A DNA stretch of 10,497 nt from CAZPRQ01 sp964589415 (GTDB lineage Bacteria; Patescibacteriota; Doudnabacteria; UBA920), in NCBI GenBank assembly GCA_964589415.1, contig CAZPRQ010000043.1, forward strand, positions 1 through 10,497, written 5' to 3'. Numbering within the stretch: position 1 is the stretch's first letter; each line of letters starts with the position of its first letter. The position numbers and the translations under genes were made by a program. This document shows positions 6,810 to 10,497 of the stretch, piece by piece. The notes under the pieces were generated by a model. The model did no database searches. It saw nothing but the letters and a program-made list of their open reading frames with translations, and had not been told where the DNA came from.

Positions 6810-6838
6810 ATAATATAGGCTTTTGCCATTTTACGCAA
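6810..6838 (-). promoter_or_regulatory. sigma70-type promoter of the 144-residue gene
   Basis: On the minus strand, TTGCGT (6838-6833) and TATTAT (6815-6810) are separated by exactly 17 bases. The predicted start near 6803 gives a leader of about 18 bases that contains the Shine-Dalgarno site. Confidence 0.68.
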
Positions 6839-6929
6839 GAGAGCCGTACTGTAAGACAACATATTGAACACCTAAGGGTTAATCTAGGTTATCTGGTTAT
6901 TGGGCGCTAAATTAGGCTTATCCTTGCTG

Positions 6930-7147
6930 TGTCATCCCGGCCGAATGTCATACCTTCGGTAGATCTGCCGCAGGCATGACATCAAAAGAGCCGGGATCCA
7001 GAATAAAGTTATAACTGGATTCCGGATAGCCTTTCGCCCTTCAATCTGACTCAGGGCGCCTTGAGCCTCTCGAAACGGCGGATGCACTCAAGGCTTCCCT
7101 GCCTACCGCCTGCCTGCCGGTAGGCATGGCAGGCAGGCGGAATGACA
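6930..7147. repeat. 218-bp multi-hairpin element with terminal inverted repeats, MITE/REP-like
   Basis: The ends are TGTCATCCC (6930-6938) and GGAATGACA (7139-7147), inverted copies with one mismatch. Inside, almost every segment folds. Hairpin 1: ATCCCGGC (6934-6941) with GCCGGGAT (6990-6997), enclosing ATGTCAT (6945-6951) with ATGACAT (6976-6982). Hairpin 2: CCGGGATCCAG (6991-7001) with CTGGATTCCGG (7015-7025), one wobble pair, sharing an arm with hairpin 1. Hairpin 3: CGCCCT (7035-7040) with AGGGCG (7053-7058). Hairpin 4: GCCTTGAG (7058-7065) with CTCAAGGC (7087-7094). Hairpin 5: CCGCCTGCCTGCC (7106-7118) with GGCAGGCAGGCGG (7128-7140), perfect over 13 bases, in competition with GCCTACCG (7101-7108) and CGGTAGGC (7118-7125). 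The block is richer in GC than its flanks and codes for nothing convincing. GTCATTCCCG-type ends and GCCTGCCTGCC palindromes are, to my knowledge, common in dispersed bacterial repeats. No clear target-site duplication is seen. Confidence 0.75.
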
Positions 7148-7219
7148 TTGTTCATTGGTTTTATGTTTCTTAACTGTTCAATATGTCCATTACTACAAGG
7201 AGGACGGAACCAAACAACT

Positions 7220-7254
7220 AAAAATACAGTCCCGCAATTTACGGGGCTGTATTT
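7220..7254 (-). terminator. strong intrinsic terminator of the FKBP-to-micro-protein operon
   Basis: AAATACAG (7222-7229) pairs with CTGTATTT (7247-7254), extended inward by CCCG (7231-7234) with CGGG (7242-7245) across one mismatch or wobble, with a 7-base loop. On the minus strand it ends in five T residues. It lies 21 bases beyond the stop of the 47-residue gene. Confidence 0.8.
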
Positions 7255-7275
7255 AAAACAGTTTCCGGCTCACTT

Positions 7276-7419
7276 TTATTCAAGCCTGTTTGCGCCTTCC
7301 ATAGCTTGCCGCCTAAAAGCCGCGATAATTTCTTTTTCGGTAACCCAACGTCCTTCGGCTTTGGCTTCATTCATTATTCGACAGATTTCGCAATTTTCAT
7401 AATTTGGCAAAGGAAACAT
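7276..7419 (-). CDS. 47-residue micro-protein with a CxxC motif
   Basis: A short frame from ATG 7419 to TAA 7276. It reads MFPLPNYENCEICRIMNEAK, then AEGRWVTEKEIIAAF and a basic/acidic helix ending ANRLE. Cys10 and Cys13 form a CEIC pair; the rest looks like two amphipathic helices separated by a GRWVT turn. One CxxC could be a redox pair or half of a zinc site completed by dimerisation. Support for coding: the start lies 4 bases after the stop of the alkyltransferase-like gene, composition is protein-like, and the operon terminator follows 21 bases after the stop. The opposite-strand frame across this region has no such support. No Shine-Dalgarno site is visible, so translational coupling is likely. 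Function unknown. Confidence 0.68.
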   Translation of the reverse strand: MFPLPNYENCEICRIMNEAKAEGRWVTEKEIIAAFRRQAMEGANRLE

Positions 7420-7423
7420 AGTT

Positions 7424-7732
7424 TTATTTTTTATATTTTTTTATGTCAACCAAAAAATTTTCTGTAACTCTTACACCCTCTTGCTCCAATAATTTTTTTT
7501 GAAGCTGCCTAGTCGCCGTCCAATTGCCTTTAATACTTATAAGCCCCCGGCTATTAATTACCCGCCACCAGGGAATGCCGCTTTCCAAGTCCACACCTTT
7601 TAAAACAGCACCTACCTGCCGCGCGGCCTTAGGATTTCCGCAAGCGGCCGCAACCTGGCCGTAACTGACAACCTTACCTTTCGCTATGGCTCGCACAAAT
7701 TTAAGGACTCGGAATTTAAAATTTTCTGGCAT
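7424..7732 (-). CDS. alkyltransferase-like (ATL) DNA-binding protein, catalytic Cys replaced by Trp
   Basis: A 102-residue protein matching the DNA-binding domain of O6-alkylguanine-DNA alkyltransferases. VVSYGQVAAACGNPKAARQVGAVL (21-44) is the helix-turn-helix with the base-flipping Tyr24 (human AGT Tyr114) and Arg finger Arg38 (Arg128). The active-site PCHRV is PWWRV (54-58). Trp55 aligns with the acceptor Cys145, so it cannot accept an alkyl group. ATL proteins bind O6-alkylguanine in DNA and hand the lesion to nucleotide excision repair. Known ATLs usually have PWHRV; here His is also Trp, as I recall for some other ATL branches. A basic C-terminal tail (IKKYKK) follows. ATG 7732 directly abuts the DoxX stop, and the 47-residue gene follows 4 bases later, so it is clearly in an operon. 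Confidence 0.93.
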   Translation of the reverse strand: MPENFKFRVLKFVRAIAKGKVVSYGQVAAACGNPKAARQVGAVLKGVDLESGIPWWRVINSRGLISIKGNWTATRQLQKKLLEQEGVRVTENFLVDIKKYKK

Positions 7733-8275
7733 TTAAGTTTTAAACATTTTACCCGGCTGCCAAGGCGTACCAAATGCCGGTAAGACAAACCTGTCCAGGC
7801 CCAAATGTCCGGCAACCTTCCATGCCAATAACAAACCGAGACTTAAAATTATCATTATTGGATTTATGCTTACCGCGCCGGCAAAAAGAAAATTAAAATT
7901 CATAAATAACCCAGCAAACGCGGCTATGCCTGCAAACAATCCTACAATAAGCAAAATACCCACTACAAACTCTCCTACGGCTATTGCCTTGGACCAGCCG
8001 GCCGCGTGGGGAATTACCACATTTTGCAAAAAATCGGCATACCAGCCTTGCACGTCCGGATGCGGGCCACCGGTTTTTTCCAAAGCACCTTTCATAAAAC
8101 CTGCCAGAGCAACCCCGGCTTTCTCTCCTACCCAGAGCGGACTGTGCAATTTTTCCCAACCGGCATGCAGCCACTGCCAGCCCACATACAACCGAACCGC
8201 CAGCCACAACACAGACAATTTAGTATTGCCAAATAAAAATTTCGCGAAAGGCGGGTCTTCAAAAGTCATATTCAT
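7733..8275 (-). CDS. DoxX/DoxD-family membrane protein
   Basis: A 180-residue integral membrane protein with four predicted helices (about 20-38, 95-113, 115-134 and 137-156). The first helix ends in VGWQWLHAGWEKL, the W-x-W-x-x-x-G-x-x-K pattern of DoxX proteins. Between helices 1 and 2 lies a long external-looking loop (about 45-92: GFMKGALEKTGGPHPDVQGW, then DFLQNVVIPHA), as in DoxD/TQO small-subunit-like proteins. Helix 2 has the conserved GEFVVGILLIVGLF; helix 4 includes NPIMIILSLGLLLAWK. The family includes the thiosulfate:quinone oxidoreductase subunit and oxidative-stress-linked membrane proteins; the reaction here cannot be inferred. It starts at ATG 8275 (ATG 8269 is also possible), 61 bases after the 82-residue gene, and its stop abuts the alkyltransferase-like start codon. 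No separate promoter is obvious in the 61-base gap. Confidence 0.9.
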   Translation of the reverse strand: MNMTFEDPPFAKFLFGNTKLSVLWLAVRLYVGWQWLHAGWEKLHSPLWVGEKAGVALAGFMKGALEKTGGPHPDVQGWYADFLQNVVIPHAAGWSKAIAVGEFVVGILLIVGLFAGIAAFAGLFMNFNFLFAGAVSINPIMIILSLGLLLAWKVAGHLGLDRFVLPAFGTPWQPGKMFKT

Positions 8276-8336
8276 ATTTTTTGTTTTTCTCTAAACCTGC
8301 GGCATGACTGCCATTTTAACCGCAATACATAGTTAC

Positions 8337-8585
8337 TTATTTATTATGTTGCCATATATTTTTTACAAACTTTAAAGAAAGCGTGGACAGAAAATACCCG
8401 GCAGCCGGCACCACGGCCTTTAGCCAAGAAAGCGGCTCGTCAATTGCCAAAAGCCAAGCAATGGAAACAATATAAGTGGCACTAACAATAATCAATTTTT
8501 TTAAACTGCTAATCTCCCACGCCTTATCCAACTCCACCCTGTTATTGCGCTCTTCAATAGCATTTAGTCTGGTTTCTATATCCAT
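8337..8585 (-). CDS. small two-helix membrane protein (82 residues), uncharacterised
   Basis: The N-terminal segment (about 1-25: MDIETRLNAIEERNNRVELD, then KAWE) is charged and coiled-coil-like. Two membrane helices follow (about 30-48, LIIVSATYIVSIAWLLAI; about 54-72, WLKAVVPAAGYFLSTLSL), and the tail is basic (KNIWQHNK). The pattern E-x-R-N-x-R-V-E-x-D-K-A-W-E, then two helices with P-x-x-G-Y-x-L-S-T, is one I associate with an unnamed small membrane protein frequent in Patescibacteria and some archaea; this is from memory and untested. With both termini probably cytoplasmic, the coiled coil may mediate oligomers. ATG 8585 lies 4 bases after the stop of the 166-residue gene, which points to co-transcription and coupled translation. 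Function unknown. Confidence 0.78.
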   Translation of the reverse strand: MDIETRLNAIEERNNRVELDKAWEISSLKKLIIVSATYIVSIAWLLAIDEPLSWLKAVVPAAGYFLSTLSLKFVKNIWQHNK

Positions 8586-8589
8586 ACTT

Positions 8590-9090
8590 TTAAGCCGCTT
8601 TTGGCATGTCTTTATATGGTGGTGTTGTTTGTTTTGGCCGAGCTTTAAATGGGATTATTTTCCCTTGAGTACTTGACTTTGCAGGACTTACCTCTTTTAC
8701 AGGCCCAAGCTCTTGCTCCGGTTTTCCAAATACAACCAAAACATTATGGCGGCTAAAAAAATCTTTCAGCTTTTCCCGACAGTCTTCTGTGGTTTTGTCG
8801 AATTCCAAGGCTATTCCCGTTTGCGGATGAATGCCGTCATCCCTCCAATCCTTAACATATCTTAAAGCGTCATCGTACTGCCGAAATTCTCTTATTAAAT
8901 TAGCTGCTTTCTGCTTTTCCGAAGGCGATTCAAAAAAAATATATTCAAAATGAGGTTTTTCCCGTTCTTTGCCAAGTCCCTCTAAAACCCGATTTTGGAA
9001 ATCTATTTCATTGGCGTCAAAATCTTCCTGGCTCAAACCAAGCTCATCGGGATTTTGGGGGAAAGGACGCCTGTCATTTTGTTCGCCCAT
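8590..9090 (-). CDS. hypothetical 166-residue soluble protein
   Basis: Not recognised. The frame runs from ATG 9090 to TAA 8590. The N-terminal 40 residues are polar and acidic (PQNPDELGLSQEDFDANEID). A central alpha/beta-looking part (about 46-125) contains HFEYIFFESPSEKQKAANLI, then DDALRYVKDWRDDGIHPQTG, a helix with TTEDCREKLKDFFSRHN and a short strand VLVVFGK. The last 40 or so residues are low-complexity, basic and rich in Pro/Lys/Thr, probably disordered. There is no membrane segment and a single cysteine. It lies between the FKBP gene (28 bases upstream) and the two-helix membrane protein (4 bases downstream) in the same operon, which might mean a role near the membrane, but nothing in the sequence shows it. 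Confidence 0.75.
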   Translation of the reverse strand: MGEQNDRRPFPQNPDELGLSQEDFDANEIDFQNRVLEGLGKEREKPHFEYIFFESPSEKQKAANLIREFRQYDDALRYVKDWRDDGIHPQTGIALEFDKTTEDCREKLKDFFSRHNVLVVFGKPEQELGPVKEVSPAKSSTQGKIIPFKARPKQTTPPYKDMPKAA

Positions 9091-9118
9091 AATTTCTTAC
9101 GCCAAATAGCGTTTATAA

Positions 9119-9688
9119 TTATTTACCTTGAATGCCAAGTAGTTGCACATCAAATACCAAAGTAGAATTTGGCGGAATAGCCGCTCCGGCGCCCGCCGCC
9201 CCATAGCCCAATTCCGAAGGAATAACCAAACGGCGTTTTTCTCCCACTTTCATTCCAGCCACGCCCTGATCCCACCCGGCAATGACACTTCCGGTACCCA
9301 CTTGGAAAGAAAAAGGCTGGCCCCTGTCCAGGCTGGAATCAAACTTCGTACCGCTTGTAAGCCAACCGGTATAATGCACTGCTACTGTATCTCCCGCGGC
9401 TACTGTCGCCCCCGTGCCTTCCGTTAAAACAATAGCTTGCAAACTGCCGGTATCTTTTATTTCCGCGAAATTTGGCGTCTCTTGGTTTAAAGCCGGCTGC
9501 GGCTGAGCTGTGTTGGGCTGGTCAATTATATTTTGCTGGCTATTTGCCGGTTCACTGGAAACTGTCTTTTGTTGATTGTTTGTATCTTGCATTAGAGCTT
9601 CTTTTTTCGGCCGGGTAATTTTCCACACCATAACCCCTAAGACCGCGATTAATATTACTATTATTACTGCCAACATCTTATTGCTCAT
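9119..9688 (-). CDS. membrane-anchored FKBP-type peptidyl-prolyl cis-trans isomerase
   Basis: It catalyses cis-trans isomerisation of X-Pro bonds, probably on the outer face of the membrane as a folding helper. 189 residues: an uncleaved-looking N-terminal membrane anchor (about 5-22, MLAVIIVILIAVLGVMVW) followed by positive charges. Next is a Gln/Asn/Pro-rich flexible linker (about 34-75) and one FKBP domain (about 82-187). Active-site positions are intact: HYTGWL (105-110), FDSS (116-119), VIAGWDQG (135-142) with the pocket-floor Trp139, GYG (161-163) with Tyr162, and PPNSTLVFDVQLL (172-184). There is no lipobox cysteine. ATG 9688 is supported by AAGGA eight bases upstream and by a good promoter. 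It is the first gene of the likely operon reaching to 7276. The adjacent envelope genes fit a role in extracytoplasmic folding. Confidence 0.95.
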   Translation of the reverse strand: MSNKMLAVIIVILIAVLGVMVWKITRPKKEALMQDTNNQQKTVSSEPANSQQNIIDQPNTAQPQPALNQETPNFAEIKDTGSLQAIVLTEGTGATVAAGDTVAVHYTGWLTSGTKFDSSLDRGQPFSFQVGTGSVIAGWDQGVAGMKVGEKRRLVIPSELGYGAAGAGAAIPPNSTLVFDVQLLGIQGK

Positions 9689-9696
9689 GAGTTTTA

Positions 9697-9701
9697 TCCT
9701 T
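9697..9701 (-). promoter_or_regulatory. Shine-Dalgarno site of the FKBP gene
   Basis: AAGGA on the minus strand, eight bases before ATG 9688. It is one of only two clear sites in the window and favours this start over the Met codon four residues later. Confidence 0.65.
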
Positions 9702-9718
9702 ATTTATATAATATATTT

Positions 9719-9747
9719 ACTATACCAAGATTTAATATGATTGACAA
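9719..9747 (-). promoter_or_regulatory. sigma70-type promoter driving the FKBP operon
   Basis: On the minus strand TTGTCA (9747-9742) and TATAGT (9724-9719) are 17 bases apart, both one base off consensus or close to it. The start is expected near 9712, giving a leader of about 24 bases with the Shine-Dalgarno site in it. AT-rich sequence follows the -10. It is the only clear promoter upstream of the six tightly spaced genes down to 7276. Confidence 0.75.
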
Positions 9748-9776
9748 TTTTCGCCGCTGTTACTTAAAATCATTAA

Positions 9777-10496
9777 TTAACGAGAGGGTAGAAATTTATA
9801 TTTTTTCACTTCGTAAATAACATCTTTGCGCTCCACAATTATTTTCCAGCCGCGAAGTTTGGCAGTGTTAGCCAGGCCGGAATTTGGGTTAAAGGCAATT
9901 GGGTTGCCAACCAGCTTCAAAATTGCCACATCGCTTTCCGTGTCACCTACGGCCAGCGATTGCTTAAAATTTACGGAGAAATTTTTATTTTTCAAATACC
10001 CATCTAGTACGTATGCTTTTTTATAAAAAGTCTGCAAATTTAGAACTTGTCCCGTAAACACACCGTTCTTAACTTCATATTCGGTGCCAAAAAATGCCCT
10101 AAAGCCCAATGTTTTGGCAAACTTGGAAACTATATAAGTGGGGCTGCCGGAAATGGTAATAACATGGTAATTTCGCGCTTTAAGCCGCTTGAGCAAGTCT
10201 CTGGTAAAGCGATACACCCTGTTTTTCATGAATCTAACCACCTCTTCGGCTACCCTGTCTACCTCGGAAAACTTTTTCCCACGTATGTATTTTAAATGTA
10301 TGTGAATTACCTTATTCAAATATTCATCGTACTCGCCTTTCCGGTCCAACCAGGCTAAATGTTCTTTTTCCATTTCCCGCTTAGCCACTTTAGGAAAAAG
10401 TCCACTTTTAACCAATCCGTTAATAAGCTCTATTAACAGACTGGAACGGAATATGGTACCGTCTATGTCAAAAATTGCCAATTTAATTTGCTTCAT
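9777..10496 (-). CDS. HAD-superfamily hydrolase, subfamily IB (phosphoserine-phosphatase-like)
   Basis: A 239-residue cytosolic phosphatase-type protein with the full set of HAD motifs. Motif I is FDIDGT (9-14; nucleophile Asp10, acid/base Asp12), motif II TISGSP (114-119), motif III a lysine near 159-160 and motif IV GDTESD (184-189) for Mg2+ binding. The helical cap between motifs I and II (about 16-95) and the order of motifs fit subfamily IB, which includes SerB and other small-molecule phosphatases. The substrate cannot be assigned: close relatives act on phosphoserine, phospholipid head groups or other phosphoesters. The tail is basic (KKYKFLPSR). The start ATG 10496 is one base from the window edge, so upstream regulation cannot be seen. 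The stop lies 88 bases before the FKBP start, with the FKBP promoter in between. Confidence 0.92.
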   Translation of the reverse strand: MKQIKLAIFDIDGTIFRSSLLIELINGLVKSGLFPKVAKREMEKEHLAWLDRKGEYDEYLNKVIHIHLKYIRGKKFSEVDRVAEEVVRFMKNRVYRFTRDLLKRLKARNYHVITISGSPTYIVSKFAKTLGFRAFFGTEYEVKNGVFTGQVLNLQTFYKKAYVLDGYLKNKNFSVNFKQSLAVGDTESDVAILKLVGNPIAFNPNSGLANTAKLRGWKIIVERKDVIYEVKKYKFLPSR

Positions 10497-10497
10497 A

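Larger units (their letters stand above)
6786..7275. other. 490-base non-coding stretch
   Basis: From the right, this stretch holds the terminator of the DoxX operon (7220-7254), the hairpin repeat element (6930-7147) and the promoter of the 144-residue gene (6810-6838). I see nothing identifiable in 6839-6929 or 7148-7219. A plus-strand open frame starting at 7142 within the repeat and running to 7402 has no codon logic; it crosses the terminator and the minus-strand micro-gene. Confidence 0.7.

Noticed and set aside
6930..7147. CRISPR-like or tandem-repeat reading of the GCCTGCC units
   Set aside because: There are no regularly spaced identical repeats with unique spacers; the repetition comes from palindromes.
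7197..7203. Perfect AAGGAGG on the plus strand
   Set aside because: No start codon lies at a suitable distance downstream and no plausible plus-strand gene follows, so it is chance.
7142..7402. 86-codon open frame on the plus strand
   Set aside because: It starts in the hairpin repeat, crosses a minus-strand terminator and overlaps the better supported 47-residue minus-strand gene. Its translation looks random.
8281..8336. TGCGG...CCGCA and GGCA/TGCC inverted repeats between the DoxX and 82-residue genes
   Set aside because: Short overlapping arms with no T run after them. Insufficient for a terminator or operator call.
9095..9118. ACGC-CAAATA-GCGT inverted repeat between the FKBP and 166-residue genes
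   Set aside because: Four-base arms only; expected by chance at this density.

Overview
The window looks like a stretch of a Candidate Phyla Radiation (Patescibacteria, Parcubacteria-like) genome. This is inferred from its moderate AT-richness, small tightly packed genes, mostly absent Shine-Dalgarno sites, several short orphan proteins, a bifunctional penicillin-binding protein with an Ig-like tail, and a small two-helix membrane protein of a type I associate with that group. The standard code (TGA as stop) fits all reading frames. No rRNA, tRNA, CRISPR array, transposase or phage gene is visible.

Layout. Positions 1-2516 (minus strand) hold a probable operon: an orphan 90-residue protein, a GlcD/D-lactate-dehydrogenase-type FAD oxidoreductase, and a YgjP-type zinc metallopeptidase whose zinc motif runs off the left edge. 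Positions 2646-3753 (minus) hold mscL, a 71-residue orphan and a macro-domain protein altered at its presumed catalytic positions. Divergent from mscL, at 3853-6321 (plus), is the only large plus-strand gene, a class A penicillin-binding protein. It converges on a self-contained 144-residue orphan gene (6351-6785, minus) that has its own promoter, strong ribosome binding site and a terminator overlapping its stop codon.

Positions 6786-7275 are non-coding and contain a 218-bp block of consecutive and competing hairpins (6930-7147), bounded by near-perfect terminal inverted repeats. It is probably a dispersed, non-autonomous repeat. From 9747 down to 7220 a likely single transcription unit reads FKBP-type prolyl isomerase, 166-residue orphan, 82-residue membrane protein, DoxX-family membrane protein, alkyltransferase-like DNA-repair protein and a 47-residue CxxC micro-protein, ending in a strong terminator. 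A HAD-family phosphatase (9777-10496) lies upstream on the same strand.

Functionally the genes concern the cell envelope (class A penicillin-binding protein, MscL, membrane-anchored FKBP, DoxX), redox and damage response (FAD oxidoreductase, alkyltransferase-like protein, DoxX) and small unknowns. I see no convincing defence or mobile system. The best leads are the hairpin element, the altered macro domain, the six-cysteine pattern of the penicillin-binding protein and the unannotated micro-protein.
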